Shown: positions 1 to 8,937 of the stretch, one piece after another
Layout: every line of letters starts with the position of its first letter
Position numbering within the stretch: the first letter of the stretch is position 1
From: Marinimicrobium sp. C6131
GTDB lineage: Bacteria > Pseudomonadota > Gammaproteobacteria > Pseudomonadales > Cellvibrionaceae
Direction of reading: 5' to 3'
DNA length: 64,000 nucleotides
NCBI RefSeq assembly: GCF_026153455.1
Contig: NZ_CP110629.1
Coordinates: forward strand, 3,596,001 to 3,660,000
Translations under genes and position numbers: made by a program
The notes under the pieces: model-generated
Databases searched by the model: none
Seen by the model: only the letters and a program-made list of their open reading frames with translations
Told to the model about the DNA's origin: nothing

Positions 1-158
1 AGGTGCTGCCAGATGTCCGTCTGCGCATCACCCCAGCTCAGCAGAATGACACTCACCGGCATCAGCACCAACACCGCCATGAACCAGACGGGCAGGTGCC
101 ACAGGCGGGCCTGCCAGTAGTGGCGGCGACGTTCGCGCTGGATCACGCTGTGAGTCAT
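1..158 (-). CDS. Iron(III) ABC transporter permease, N-terminal fragment (cut by window edge)
   Basis: Reading leftward from an ATG at 158 gives about 52 residues before the window ends. They comprise a basic cytoplasmic start (QRERRRHYW) and a first membrane helix (VWFMAVLVLMPVSVILLSW). Followed by a loop ending in IWQHL, this is the usual start of FbpB-type ferric permeases. The gene lies directly downstream of, and on the same strand as, the ferric binding-protein gene, which supports the assignment. It would form the inner-membrane channel of the importer. Only the N-terminus is visible, so the family call leans on context. Confidence 0.6.
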   Translation of the reverse strand, partial: MTHSVIQRERRRHYWQARLWHLPVWFMAVLVLMPVSVILLSWGDAQTDIWQH

Positions 159-209
159 GGCTGGATTGGTCAATCGTGGACCTTGACGCGGGGGTTTAAC
201 AACAACTTC

Positions 210-237
210 GGGAGCCGGCCCCACAAGGCCGGCTCCC
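210..237 (-). promoter_or_regulatory. GC-rich intercistronic hairpin between ferric binding protein and permease
   Basis: A perfect 11-bp inverted repeat (GGGAGCCGGCC / GGCCGGCTCCC, 6-nt loop) lies between the binding-protein stop and the permease start. No T-run follows it on the minus strand. It is therefore more likely an mRNA-stabilising or partial-termination hairpin, which would allow more binding protein than permease, than a full terminator. Confidence 0.6.
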
Positions 238-263
238 GATACGGCGGTATGCCTGAATACCGA

Positions 264-1313
264 TTACCGGTAGCCGGCGCGATCCATCAACTTGATGGCA
301 TCACTCTGCAGGCGACCGGCGGATTCTACATTGACCGAGTCCGCTTTGAAATCACCCCAGGCGGCGACAAAGTCAGACGGCTCGACGCTGCTATTGGCGG
401 GGTATTCCTGATTGGCCTCGGCAAACTGCTCCTGGGCTTCGGGGCTGGACAGCCATTCGAGCAGAGCCTGAGCCGCTTCGGGTTGCTTGGCGTGCTTGGT
501 CAGGCCGGCGCCGGAGACGTTGATGTGTACACCGCGGTCGTTCTGATTGGGCCAGAAGATGGCCAGCTTCACATCCGGATTTTCTTTCTGGAGACGGCCG
601 AAGTAATAGGTATTCACCAGAGTGACGTCACACTGCCCCGCCAATACCGCTTCCATCGCGGAGGTGTCGTTGGAGTGCGGGTCGGTGGCCAGGTTTTCCA
701 CCCAGCCGGTGACGATTTCTTCCGTGGCCTCTTCGCCCAACGTATTGATCATGGTAGCGACCAGCGACTGGTTGTACACCTTCTTGGCGGTGCGCAGGCA
801 CAGGCGGCCCTGCCATTTGTCGTCGGCCAGGGCTTCGTAGGTGCTCAGCTCGCTGGGGTCGACGCGTTCGGTGGAGTAAACGATGGTTCGGGCCCGTACC
901 GACAGGCCAAACCAGTCGTTGTTGTCCGCCTGCAGGTGGTCCGGGATGTTGCGTTCCAGTACCTCGGACTCAATGGGCTGGAAAAGACCTTCCTGGGAGG
1001 CCTGCCACAGGTTGCCTGCATCCACCGTCAGCAGCAGGTCCGCCGGGGTATTGCTGCCTTCAGCCTTCAGTCGCTGAATCAGCGCGCCGGCGCTGTCGGT
1101 AATGAAACGGATCTTCACGCCGGTTTCTTCGGTATAGCGCTCGAAGATCGGTTGAATCAGGTGTTCGGCGCGGGCCGAATACACCGTGACGGTGGGTTTG
1201 GCCTCGGCCCGGTCGGTCTGGCCTTGCTCGCCGGAGTCGCTGCAGGCCGCCAACAGCAGACCGGTGGTTCCGGCCAGCAGGCCGCCAATAAGAGTGCGGG
1301 TCAGTTGTTTCAT
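264..1313 (-). CDS. Ferric iron ABC transporter substrate-binding lipoprotein (FbpA/FutA type)
   Basis: This 349-aa protein should capture Fe3+ outside the inner membrane and hand it to the ABC permease. The N-terminus is a lipoprotein signal with lipobox LLAAC (Cys24). The mature part begins with the VTVYSAR strand typical of this family. The motif NTYYFGRL carries the paired tyrosines that coordinate iron in FbpA/FutA proteins. Length is normal. It is the promoter-proximal gene of a leftward operon with the permease. A Fur-box-like palindrome lies about 65 bp upstream, consistent with iron repression. Thiamine or phosphonate binding proteins are alternatives, but the paired tyrosines favour iron. 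Confidence 0.88.
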   Translation of the reverse strand: MKQLTRTLIGGLLAGTTGLLLAACSDSGEQGQTDRAEAKPTVTVYSARAEHLIQPIFERYTEETGVKIRFITDSAGALIQRLKAEGSNTPADLLLTVDAGNLWQASQEGLFQPIESEVLERNIPDHLQADNNDWFGLSVRARTIVYSTERVDPSELSTYEALADDKWQGRLCLRTAKKVYNQSLVATMINTLGEEATEEIVTGWVENLATDPHSNDTSAMEAVLAGQCDVTLVNTYYFGRLQKENPDVKLAIFWPNQNDRGVHINVSGAGLTKHAKQPEAAQALLEWLSSPEAQEQFAEANQEYPANSSVEPSDFVAAWGDFKADSVNVESAGRLQSDAIKLMDRAGYR

Positions 1314-1378
1314 AGAGAAGCCACCTAATATGCCGATGAATGCTGTCGTTCAAGCAGGAAGTGTAACGCTGCGTAAGA

Positions 1379-1397
1379 TGATAAGTATTCTTATTTA
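1379..1397. promoter_or_regulatory. Candidate Fur box upstream of the ferric transporter
   Basis: TGATAAGTATTCTTATTTA contains the inverted arms ATAAG-N4-CTTAT and resembles the GATAAT-repeat Fur consensus. It sits about 65 bp upstream of the ferric binding-protein start, where a Fur repressor site would be expected. The match is imperfect. Confidence 0.45.
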
Positions 1398-1535
1398 CAG
1401 AAGCAAACGCTTTCTTAACGTTTTTATACCGCGGTTGTGATGTTGAGACGTCTACACTTGGGCTGATTTCGCTTTGGGCTTACACTGAGTCCTTTCCATC
1501 ACAATTTCCGCCGTAGTGCGACAGGGGAGTGCCGG

Positions 1536-3740
1536 GTGAAACTGTTAAGACGTCTGTTCAAGGTTCTGGTAGCGCTGGTGTTGTTGATCGTTATCGCCGC
1601 GGTCGCACTGGTGTTTGTGTTCGATCCCAACATGTTCAAGCCACGCCTCGAAAGCCTGGCCCGGGAGCAGGGGGTTGAGCTGGAGATCAACGGTAACCTG
1701 GGCTGGCAGTTATGGCCGGCGTTAGGGGTTGAGGTCAACGACATCCGGATCGCCGCCGTCAGCGCGCCGGAAACAGGCATTGCCGAGTTGAACCAGGCGA
1801 GTCTCCGACTTGCCATCCGCCCGCTGCTGCGGGGCGAGGTGGCGGTGCACCACATCCTGGTGGATGGGGCCGCGTTGAACCTGGCCGTGGACGAGCAGGA
1901 CCGAGGCAATTGGGAGGCGCTGCTGCCGGAAGAGGGTGCCTCAGAAGAGCCTGCGCCGGAACCGGCGACCGCCAGTGAGGCCGAGTCCGGCGAGGCTCTG
2001 CAACTGGCCGTGGAGCAGATCACCTTGAGCAATGCCTCCTTGCGCTATCGCGATCAGGGCACAGGCCAGGACCTGACTCTCTCGCCCCTGAATCTGGGCA
2101 TTACCGGCTTCAATCTGCAGGGGCAGCCGTTCAGTCTCGCCCTGGGCTGGGAGGCGGCCATCGAAGATCCCGCCACTCTGGGTAATGAACCGCTGGCGGT
2201 CGCGGGCGACCTCGAGGGGCAGATCACCCTGGCCGAGGACTTCTCGCGTCTGGTGCTGGGCAACGGCCGCCTTCGGGTTGACCTGGCCCGGGCCGGAGCT
2301 TCCGACGATATTCGCCTGACCCTCAACGCCCGTGTCGATGACCTGCTGACCGGCCCGCGCTACCAGAGCGACCTGACCCTGGAGCCGTTCAGTCCCAGAG
2401 CGCTGATGGCCGTGCTGTCGCTACCGGCGCCGGAGATGGCGGATCCGGACGCCCTGTCTCGGGTTGCGGTGAGCGCCCGTGTCGAGGGCAACACCGAGCA
2501 GGTGTCGGTGGACCCGCTGCGCCTGGAGTTGGATGAGACCATCATTGAAGGGCGGGCGGCGGTCACCGATCTGTCGCAAATGGCTCTGAATGTCGCATTG
2601 ACGGGTGACCGGATCAATATTGACCACTACCTGCCGCCCCCATCCGAGGACGAGGCAGAGGAAGACACCGAGAGCACCGGAGACGAACCCCTGATCCCGC
2701 TTGAGCTGGTCCGCTCGCTGGATGTCGCCTTCGGTCTGGACTTCGGCGCCCTGACGCTCAAGGGCCTGGAAATGCAGGATCTGAGCGTGCGTCTGCTCGC
2801 CCGCGACGGTGTGGTCAATCTGGAACGGGCCACGCTCAACGCCTATGAGGGTCGGCTCGACGCCAACGCCCGCCTGGACGGCAGCGGTGAAACGGCGGTC
2901 GTGGATCTGGTGGCGGATCTGAGCGGGCTCCAGTTGGGCCCCTTGCTGGCGGCTCTGGAGTTGGATGAAAAGCTGCAATTGACCGGCGCGCTGAATGCGG
3001 ACGTGGCGGCGGATACCCGGGGCCTGACCCTGAATGAACTCACCTCGGCGCTGGATGCCCAAGCGGCCTTCTCTGGCGCGCAGGTGCGGCTCGCGCCGCT
3101 GAACATTGAGCAGAAGTTCTGCGAAATCGTCAACCGGGTGACTCAGGCGCAAGCCGATCCACAGAAAGCCTGGGCGAATTACACGGAGATGAAGGCGCTG
3201 TCCGGAAAGGCCACCATCAAGGATCAGGTCATTCGCCTGGAATCCCTGCAGGCGGGGGTTGAGCGACTGACCGTGGGGGCTCGCGGCCAGTTGGATATGA
3301 AGCAGGCGCTGTACGACTTTACCCTGCCCATGCGTCTTGGGAGCGAACGTACCAGTGAAGGCGGTTGCCAGATCAGCAGCAATTACTGGCTGGACCGTAG
3401 CCTGTCGCTGCTGCGCTGCCGGGGCTCGCTGGATAACCCCAACCCGCTCGGTGACTGCCGTCTGGATGGTGACGGGGTGCAGTCTCTGATCAAGGAATTT
3501 GCCGCTTACAAACTCAAGGAGCAGCACGGCGAGCGCATTGAAGCGGAGAAAGCCCGTGCCCAGCAGAAAGTGGATGAAGAGAAAGCCCGCGCTCAGGAAA
3601 AGCTCGACCAGGAAAAGCGCGAGCTTGAAGAGCGGGTGCGAGAACGCCTGCTGGGTGGTGATGATGAGGAAGCGACCGATGAGTCGGGCGAGTCCGAGCC
3701 GAGTGCGGAAGAGCGGCTGAAGAATCTGTTCCGCCGCTGA
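1536..3740 (+). CDS. AsmA family protein
   Basis: A 734-aa inner-membrane-anchored protein of the AsmA family, linked in other bacteria to outer-membrane assembly and lipid transport. One N-terminal helix (about residues 7-28) is followed by the family signature FKPRLESLAREQGVELEING and a long beta-rich periplasmic part. An acidic linker lies near residues 130-155, and the AsmA C-terminal domain is followed by a highly charged coiled coil (about 655-710) with KARAQ/EEK repeats. The start is GTG at 1536 with AGGGGAG just upstream. mutY follows 46 bp downstream, the same order as in many gammaproteobacteria. Confidence 0.85.
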   Translation: MKLLRRLFKVLVALVLLIVIAAVALVFVFDPNMFKPRLESLAREQGVELEINGNLGWQLWPALGVEVNDIRIAAVSAPETGIAELNQASLRLAIRPLLRGEVAVHHILVDGAALNLAVDEQDRGNWEALLPEEGASEEPAPEPATASEAESGEALQLAVEQITLSNASLRYRDQGTGQDLTLSPLNLGITGFNLQGQPFSLALGWEAAIEDPATLGNEPLAVAGDLEGQITLAEDFSRLVLGNGRLRVDLARAGASDDIRLTLNARVDDLLTGPRYQSDLTLEPFSPRALMAVLSLPAPEMADPDALSRVAVSARVEGNTEQVSVDPLRLELDETIIEGRAAVTDLSQMALNVALTGDRINIDHYLPPPSEDEAEEDTESTGDEPLIPLELVRSLDVAFGLDFGALTLKGLEMQDLSVRLLARDGVVNLERATLNAYEGRLDANARLDGSGETAVVDLVADLSGLQLGPLLAALELDEKLQLTGALNADVAADTRGLTLNELTSALDAQAAFSGAQVRLAPLNIEQKFCEIVNRVTQAQADPQKAWANYTEMKALSGKATIKDQVIRLESLQAGVERLTVGARGQLDMKQALYDFTLPMRLGSERTSEGGCQISSNYWLDRSLSLLRCRGSLDNPNPLGDCRLDGDGVQSLIKEFAAYKLKEQHGERIEAEKARAQQKVDEEKARAQEKLDQEKRELEERVRERLLGGDDEEATDESGESEPSAEERLKNLFRR

Positions 3741-3786
3741 TGGTTGCGGCGGCTTGTGTGGTACCGACTGTAGTGACGAGCTGTAA

Positions 3787-4860
3787 ATGAGTAATACCCC
3801 CTTTGCCCGTGCCGTGTTGCGTTGGTTTGATCGGCACGGACGCAAGCATTTGCCCTGGCAGCAGAATATCAATGCCTACCGGGTCTGGTTGTCGGAGATC
3901 ATGCTCCAGCAGACCCAGGTGACCACGGTGATTCCGTATTTCGAGCGATTCATGGAGCGCTTTCCCACGGTCGAACAACTCGCTGAAGCCCCGGTGGATG
4001 AGGTGCTGCACTTGTGGACCGGGCTGGGCTACTACGCCCGGGCGCGCAACCTGCACCGTTGTGCCCGGCAGGTGGTCAGCGAGCACGGGGGTGCCTTCCC
4101 GCGCCGTGTTGAGGCGCTGAGCGATCTGCCGGGTATTGGGCGCTCCACCGCCGGGGCCATCGCCAGCATCGCCTATGGTGAACGCGCGGCGATTCTCGAT
4201 GGCAACGTCAAGCGGGTGTTGGCCCGTCATTATGCCGTGCCCGGCTGGCCGGGCCAGACGGCGGTGCAGAATGCCCTCTGGGAGTACGCCGAGGCCAATA
4301 CGCCAAAACGTCGGGTTGGGGATTACACCCAGGCCATGATGGATCTGGGGGCGACCCTTTGCACCCGCAGCCGCCCGCAATGCGACCAGTGTCCGGTCAA
4401 TGACAGTTGCATTGCCCGGGCCCAGGGCAATCCCGCCGACTATCCGGGCAAGAAACCGAAAAAAGACAAACCGGTCAAAGCCGTGCAGTTCCTGATGTTG
4501 CGCAACCCCGCAGGGGATATACTGTTGCAGCAGCGGCCGCCGCAGGGTATCTGGGGTGGGCTCTGGGGCTTCCCGGAGCTGGCGCGGGATGAGGACGCCC
4601 AGGCTCATGTGCAGCATCACTATGGCGATGTGGTGGATCGGGAGGTCTGGGACAGCTATCGGCACACGTTCAGTCACTATCACCTGGATATTACTCCCGT
4701 GTTGTTGCAGCTTGCACGGGAGCCCGACACCGTGGGCGAGCGGGCCCAGACCTGGTATCGGCTCGATCGGCCGGAAGCGTTGGGGCTGGCCGCGCCGGTC
4801 AAAAAACTGCTACGGCAATTGGCGGAACTGGACCCGCGCGCACTGACGGCGGCGGAATAA
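3787..4860 (+). CDS. mutY: Adenine DNA glycosylase MutY
   Basis: Removes adenine mispaired with 8-oxoguanine, preventing G:C to T:A mutations. The 357-aa sequence has the catalytic Glu in [10 protein letters not shown], the helix-hairpin-helix [12 protein letters not shown], the Asp of ILDGNVKRV, and the four-cysteine [4Fe-4S] cluster [19 protein letters not shown]-terminal NUDIX-like domain for 8-oxoG recognition follows ([17 protein letters not shown]). Length is typical. It is usually followed directly by yggX; here a GH2 gene starts 15 bp downstream and separates the two. Confidence 0.97.
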   Translation: MSNTPFARAVLRWFDRHGRKHLPWQQNINAYRVWLSEIMLQQTQVTTVIPYFERFMERFPTVEQLAEAPVDEVLHLWTGLGYYARARNLHRCARQVVSEHGGAFPRRVEALSDLPGIGRSTAGAIASIAYGERAAILDGNVKRVLARHYAVPGWPGQTAVQNALWEYAEANTPKRRVGDYTQAMMDLGATLCTRSRPQCDQCPVNDSCIARAQGNPADYPGKKPKKDKPVKAVQFLMLRNPAGDILLQQRPPQGIWGGLWGFPELARDEDAQAHVQHHYGDVVDREVWDSYRHTFSHYHLDITPVLLQLAREPDTVGERAQTWYRLDRPEALGLAAPVKKLLRQLAELDPRALTAAE

Positions 4861-4875
4861 ACACAGGAGGCACAG

Positions 4876-6747
4876 ATGAAAACGATAATAATGTCCGCGT
4901 TGGGCGCGCTGCTTGGGCTGGGATCTCTGTCGACATCGGCCACGAATTTTGAGCCCTTCCAGACCTACACCCGTCCGGCCCTGCCACTGAACGGCGAATG
5001 GAAAATCATTGTCGACCCGTATGAAAACGGCTACTACAACTATCGGTACGAGCCGTTTGATCAGATGGAAAATCCGCCGCGCAGCGCCTATTTTCGCGAT
5101 GCCAAGCCGCGCCACTCCGGGGATCTGATCGAATATGACTTTGACGCCTCCGAGAGCCTGACGGTACCGGGAGACTGGAACACCCAAAAAGAAAAACTCT
5201 ATTACTACGAAGGCTCCATCTGGTATCGCAAGCTGTTCAATGCGCCCGATATGGAGGACAACCAGCGGACGTTTCTGCATTTTGGCGCGGCGAACTATCG
5301 GGCGGATGTTTACCTCAACGGTGAGAAGCTCGGGCACCACATTGGCGGCTTTACCCCGTTCTATTTTGAAACCACCGGCAAGCTGAAACCGCAGAACAAC
5401 TCCCTGGTGGTCAAGGTGGACAACCAGCGCCAGCGCGACGGTGTACCCACCCTCAATACCGACTGGTGGAATTACGGCGGCATCACCCGCAGCGTGCGAC
5501 TGCTGGTCACGCCCGAAGTCTTCGTCCGGGATTACAAAATCCAGCTCAATGACCACGATACCGGCGAGCTGTCCGGTTACGCGGTGGTCGACGGGGCCGG
5601 CGCCGGACGGGAAGTGCAACTGACCCTGCCGCAACTCAATATTGATGTCCGGGCCACCACCAACGCCGAGGGTGTTGCGACCTTCAATGCCCGGGTAGTG
5701 GGCGCCCAGCTTTGGTCGCCGGACAGTCCGCGCATGTATCAGGTTATCATCCGTAGCGGCAATGATCGGCTGGACGACGAAGTGGGTCTGCGCACGATCG
5801 AAGCCGAAGGCAAACAGTTATTGCTGAACGGCAAGCCGATTTTCCTGCGTGGCGTTTCGTTGCACGAGGAATACGCCGTGGACGGTGGTGGTCGTGTCAC
5901 ATCGGTCGATGAGGCTCGTAAACAGTTGCAGTGGGCGCGCGACCTGAACGCCAATTTTGTGCGCCTGGCGCACTACCCGCATAATGAGCACATCGTGCGT
6001 CTGGCGGATCAACTGGGCATCATGCTCTGGTCGGAAATTCCGGTGTACTGGACCATCAACTGGGACAGCGAGGACACCTACCAGAACGCCCAGGCGCAGT
6101 TGGAAGAAATGATCGGTCGGGACAAAAACCGCGCCTCGATCATCATCTGGTCGCTGGCCAATGAAACGCCGGTGAGCGACGCGCGCAACCGGTTCCTGAC
6201 CCGCCTGGCCGAACGGGCCCGGTCCCTGGACAGCAGCCGACTGATCAGCGCCGCCATGGAAAAGCATTACGACCCCGACGATCCCGAGCGGGCCATTGTG
6301 GAAGATCCCCTGGCGGACCTGGTGGATATCGTCAGTTTCAACCAGTACATCGGCTGGTACGACGGGTTGCATGAAAAAGCCGAACGGGTGAGCTGGCACA
6401 TTCCCTACGACAAGCCGGTGTTTATCAGCGAGTTCGGCGCCGGCGCCAAGCAGGGCCTGCAGGGCGACTCCAACACCCTCTGGACCGAAGCCTACCAGGC
6501 CGAGCTGTACCGCAAAACCCTGGCCATGCTCGACAAAATCGACGGTTTCGTGGGCACCTCGCCCTGGATACTGGCGGACTTCCGCTCGCCGCGCCGCCCG
6601 CTGCCGGGCATTCAGGATGACTTCAACCGCAAAGGCCTGTTGTCCGAAACCGGTATGCGCAAGGAGGCCTTTGGTGTGCTCCGCGAGTACTATCGCCAAC
6701 GGGCACTGGAGCGGGTCACTGTGGAAAAGGCGGAACAGAGTGAGTAG
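4876..6747 (+). CDS. Secreted glycoside hydrolase family 2 (beta-glucuronidase/galactosidase type)
   Basis: A 623-aa protein with a cleavable signal peptide (about residues 1-23). The N-terminal sugar-binding jelly roll includes FLHFGAANYRADVYLNG and GGFTPFYFETT. It is followed by an immunoglobulin-like domain and a TIM barrel. The acid/base Glu is in SLANETPV (about 430) and the nucleophile Glu in FISEFGAGA (about 517). It should release beta-linked sugars or uronic acids outside the inner membrane. The substrate cannot be read from sequence. An AGGAGG ribosome site precedes the ATG, and the gene is probably co-transcribed with mutY and yggX. Confidence 0.85.
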   Translation: MKTIIMSALGALLGLGSLSTSATNFEPFQTYTRPALPLNGEWKIIVDPYENGYYNYRYEPFDQMENPPRSAYFRDAKPRHSGDLIEYDFDASESLTVPGDWNTQKEKLYYYEGSIWYRKLFNAPDMEDNQRTFLHFGAANYRADVYLNGEKLGHHIGGFTPFYFETTGKLKPQNNSLVVKVDNQRQRDGVPTLNTDWWNYGGITRSVRLLVTPEVFVRDYKIQLNDHDTGELSGYAVVDGAGAGREVQLTLPQLNIDVRATTNAEGVATFNARVVGAQLWSPDSPRMYQVIIRSGNDRLDDEVGLRTIEAEGKQLLLNGKPIFLRGVSLHEEYAVDGGGRVTSVDEARKQLQWARDLNANFVRLAHYPHNEHIVRLADQLGIMLWSEIPVYWTINWDSEDTYQNAQAQLEEMIGRDKNRASIIIWSLANETPVSDARNRFLTRLAERARSLDSSRLISAAMEKHYDPDDPERAIVEDPLADLVDIVSFNQYIGWYDGLHEKAERVSWHIPYDKPVFISEFGAGAKQGLQGDSNTLWTEAYQAELYRKTLAMLDKIDGFVGTSPWILADFRSPRRPLPGIQDDFNRKGLLSETGMRKEAFGVLREYYRQRALERVTVEKAEQSE

Positions 6748-6784
6748 TATCCCGGCCACACTGATGGCTTAGGAGGCACGCCGT

Positions 6785-7072
6785 ATGTCCCGCACCGTAT
6801 TCTGTCGAAAGTACCAACGTGAGCTGGAGGGCCTGGAGCGTCCTCCGCTGCCCGGCCCCAAGGGCCAGGATATTTACGACAATATCTCCCGACAGGCCTG
6901 GCAGGAGTGGCTGGCGCATCAGACCATGCTGATCAATGAAAAACACCTGAACCTGATGGATATGGGATCGCGTACCTACCTCAGCGAACAGATGGACAAG
7001 TTCCTCTCCGGGGAGGACTACGACAAGGCCGAGGGTTATGTTCCGCCCAGCGGCTCCGGCCCACAAGCCTGA
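6785..7072 (+). CDS. yggX: Fe(2+)-trafficking / oxidative damage protection protein YggX
   Basis: A 95-aa cytoplasmic protein with the family hallmarks SRTVFCRKY (conserved Cys7), LPGPKG, the helical core [18 protein letters not shown], and YVPP near the end. YggX proteins protect Fe-S clusters from oxidants and are often encoded beside mutY, whose product carries such a cluster. Here a GH2 gene lies between them. An AGGAGG site precedes the start. A lipid kinase gene begins 13 bp downstream, suggesting continued transcription. Confidence 0.96.
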   Translation: MSRTVFCRKYQRELEGLERPPLPGPKGQDIYDNISRQAWQEWLAHQTMLINEKHLNLMDMGSRTYLSEQMDKFLSGEDYDKAEGYVPPSGSGPQA

Positions 7073-7084
7073 CGGACTTCGCCT

Positions 7085-7978
7085 GTGCCCGGCAGCAATG
7101 CGATTCGTACCCTGTTGATCGTCAACCCCGGCAGTCGACAGGGGGCCGAGGCGACGCTGGATGAGGGCGTCGAGCGTCTGCGCGACGCCGGGTTCGAAAT
7201 CGAGGTGTACCTGTCTGAAGGGCCGGAGCAGAGCCGCCGGGCGGTGCGCGAGCGCCGCGAGCGACTGGATCTGGTCATCATGGCCGGGGGCGACGGCACC
7301 ATCAGCTCCATGGCCCAGACCCTGTATGAATGTCGACTGCCGCTGGGCACTGCCAACGACCTCGCTCGGACATTGGGGGTGCCTCAGGAACTGAGCGCCG
7401 CCTTTGACGTCATCGCCGCCAACCAGCGCCGCCGAATAGATCTCGGAGTCGTCAACAAGCACCATTTTTTCAACGTGGCGAACCTTGGGCTCGGGGTGCA
7501 GGTCACAGAAGAGCTGACCGACGAGGTCAAGAAGCAGTGGGGCGTGTTCAGCTATCTCAGAGCGTTCTTTGCCGCGTTGCTGCGGCGCCGTCAGTTCCGG
7601 GTCCGGTTGGGCGTTGATGGTCAGTGCCAGAAACTGCGCTCCATTCAACTGGCGGTGGGCAACGGTCGCTATTACGGCGGCGGCAATGTGATCCGGGATT
7701 GCGCCAGCGTTGACGATGGTCTCCTGTCGCTGTATAGCGTCCGGCCTCTGGGTGTCTGGGAGCTTCTGACCCTGGCGCCGCTGCTGCGCGAGGGTCAGTA
7801 TGATCTGGACCACCGGGTCGTAACGGCGCGGGGGCGGCGGATCGACATAGACACCCGGCCGACCGGCATGTCGATACACGCGGACGGCGAGCCGATAACC
7901 GCCACGCCGGCACAGTTCCACTGCCTTCCCGGCGCGCTGGAAGTTGTAGCCCCGTCCACAGCGGACAACACTTTTTGA
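7085..7978 (+). CDS. Diacylglycerol kinase-family lipid kinase (YegS type)
   Basis: A 297-aa cytoplasmic protein of the DAGK catalytic family. It has the nucleotide-binding NPGSRQG turn near the N-terminus, the signature GGDGTISSMA (about 68-77), and the downstream LPLGTANDLAR motif shared by YegS/DgkB lipid kinases. The C-terminal beta sandwich holds VGNGRYYGGG and the closing HADGEP motif. It probably phosphorylates a membrane lipid such as phosphatidylglycerol or diacylglycerol. Translation starts at GTG 7085, close behind yggX. Confidence 0.88.
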   Translation: MPGSNAIRTLLIVNPGSRQGAEATLDEGVERLRDAGFEIEVYLSEGPEQSRRAVRERRERLDLVIMAGGDGTISSMAQTLYECRLPLGTANDLARTLGVPQELSAAFDVIAANQRRRIDLGVVNKHHFFNVANLGLGVQVTEELTDEVKKQWGVFSYLRAFFAALLRRRQFRVRLGVDGQCQKLRSIQLAVGNGRYYGGGNVIRDCASVDDGLLSLYSVRPLGVWELLTLAPLLREGQYDLDHRVVTARGRRIDIDTRPTGMSIHADGEPITATPAQFHCLPGALEVVAPSTADNTF

Positions 7979-7995
7979 CCTGACAGGCTTACTCT

Positions 7996-8448
7996 ATGAA
8001 CTTGCTCAGAACCGATCTGCAAACCGCCCTGCAAAACCTGCACGTGGGGGCCCAGGAAAGCGCGGACAACCTGCGCGATCTGGCGGAATTTATTGGCGAT
8101 GATGAAGTGAGCCAGCTGTTTTCCCGTCTGGCCGATGCCCGCGATGATCTGGCCGACGGCCTGGCCAATGCCATCCGTGACGCCGGAGACCTGCCAGCCG
8201 CCCCCAATAGCGAAAAGGAAGCCGGTGAGCATCTGATCCACCGCATCAGGGCCCTGTTCTCGGCGGATCAGACGGTCAGCCTGATTCGTCAGTGTCTGGA
8301 AGCGGAAGAGCACCTGCATCAGGTATTGACCGAGTGTGATGCTCTGAACCCGGGCGCGCCTTATCCCCACTGGCGGAAAACGGTGAGTGACCACTTGGAC
8401 CACAGCCGGACACAGTTGGAAGCGTGCCTGAAAAAACATCGGCGCTAG
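7996..8448 (+). CDS. DUF2383/PA2169-like four-helix-bundle protein
   Basis: A 150-aa, all-helical, soluble protein. Its repeated amphipathic helices and acidic residues (e.g. LARDD-like stretches, ECLEAEEHLHQVL) fit the ferritin-like PA2169/DUF2383 group, whose function is unknown. No signal peptide or membrane helix is present. The gene begins 17 bp after the lipid kinase. The next feature is the independently promoted tRNA-Phe. Family assignment is by overall pattern rather than a catalytic motif. Confidence 0.55.
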   Translation: MNLLRTDLQTALQNLHVGAQESADNLRDLAEFIGDDEVSQLFSRLADARDDLADGLANAIRDAGDLPAAPNSEKEAGEHLIHRIRALFSADQTVSLIRQCLEAEEHLHQVLTECDALNPGAPYPHWRKTVSDHLDHSRTQLEACLKKHRR

Positions 8449-8465
8449 GAATTTGCCAACCCCTC

Positions 8466-8494
8466 TTGACTCATTGAGTCTGAAACGGTTTAAT
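8466..8494 (+). promoter_or_regulatory. Sigma-70 promoter of tRNA-Phe
   Basis: TTGACT (8466-8471), a 17-bp spacer and TTTAAT (8489-8494) make a strong promoter. The GC-rich discriminator ACGCGCC just after the -10 box is typical of stringently controlled stable-RNA promoters. Confidence 0.75.
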
Positions 8495-8540
8495 ACGCGC
8501 CTCTTGTCGCCGAGCCCCCGGGGCTGGCAGACCAAGAATG

Positions 8541-8616
8541 GCCCGGATAGCTCAGTCGGTAGAGCAGTGGATTGAAAATCCTCGTGTCGGTGGTTCGATT
8601 CCGCCTCCGGGCACCA
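8541..8616 (+). tRNA. tRNA-Phe (GAA anticodon)
   Basis: A 76-nt cloverleaf with the CCA encoded. The acceptor GCCCGGA pairs with TCCGGGC; the D arm is GCTC...GAGC, the anticodon loop TTGAAAA, and the T arm GGTGG TTCGATT CCGCC. The anticodon stem GTGGA/TCCTC carries a U.U opposition at 28:42 where E. coli has G:C. A strong promoter lies upstream and a terminator directly downstream. The last 19 bases take part in a downstream repeat. Confidence 0.97.
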
Positions 8617-8620
8617 TACA

Positions 8621-8653
8621 AAAACCCCCGCCTGCAAAGGTGGGGGTTTTTTT
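8621..8653 (+). terminator. Terminator of tRNA-Phe
   Basis: AAAACCCCCGCC is followed by a short loop and its complement ending in GGGGGTTTTTTT. This is a classic intrinsic terminator five bases after the CCA end. Confidence 0.9.
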
Positions 8654-8796
8654 ATGGTGCCCGGAGGCTGGATGAGAGCCACCGTCTGGTTCGACAAAAT
8701 TGTCTGGAACAATTTTGGACGCCCGAAGGGCGGGCCGCAGGCCGAGCCCCATGGATGGGGCGAGCATTCCGCCTCCGGGCACCATACTTTGAAAAG

Positions 8797-8830
8797 ACCC
8801 CGTCAGTCCCCGTGGCTGCGGGGTTTTTTT
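8797..8830 (+). terminator. Second terminator, after the repeated tRNA 3' end
   Basis: ACCCCG and CGGGGT arms enclose a 16-nt loop and are followed by seven T. It occupies the same place in the second repeat unit as the first terminator does after the tRNA. Confidence 0.75.
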
Positions 8831-8937
8831 ATGCCTGGAGGTCGGATGAGAACAAGCCGCCTTATCCATGGTCCAATTACTATCTATCGGGACATCGTCT
8901 TGATTCTGATTGCGTTGTCACCTCCGGGAGGCCAGTC

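Larger units (their letters stand above)
8598..8851 (+). repeat. 168-bp tandem repeat built on the tRNA-Phe 3' end
   Basis: A 22-bp stretch containing the last 19 bases of the tRNA plus three following bases (8598-8619) recurs exactly at 8766-8787, a period of 168 bp. Each copy is followed by its own rho-independent terminator and then by a similar tail containing GGATGAGA. The first tail (8653-8668) is also an inverted copy of the tRNA end. Between the copies lie perfect hairpins: arms CAAAATTG/CAATTTTG (8695-8717), CGCCC/GGGCG (8720-8732), GGCC/GGCC (8733-8743) and GCCCCAT/ATGGGGC (8746-8761). The layout recalls the rtT repeats behind E. coli tyrT. Confidence 0.8.

Noticed and set aside
3..1328. 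Long plus-strand open frame opposite the ferric binding-protein gene
   Set aside because: It is antisense to a clear FbpA-type gene and has no family features; high GC makes long shadow frames common here.
8598..8787. tRNA 3'-end duplication as the two att sites of an integrated island
   Set aside because: The copies are only 168 bp apart, with no integrase or cargo between them; a tandem repeat explains it better.
8572..8937. In-frame extension of the membrane protein back through the tRNA repeat
   Set aside because: It would translate the tRNA end, a terminator and hairpins; ATG 8938 has a good ribosome site.
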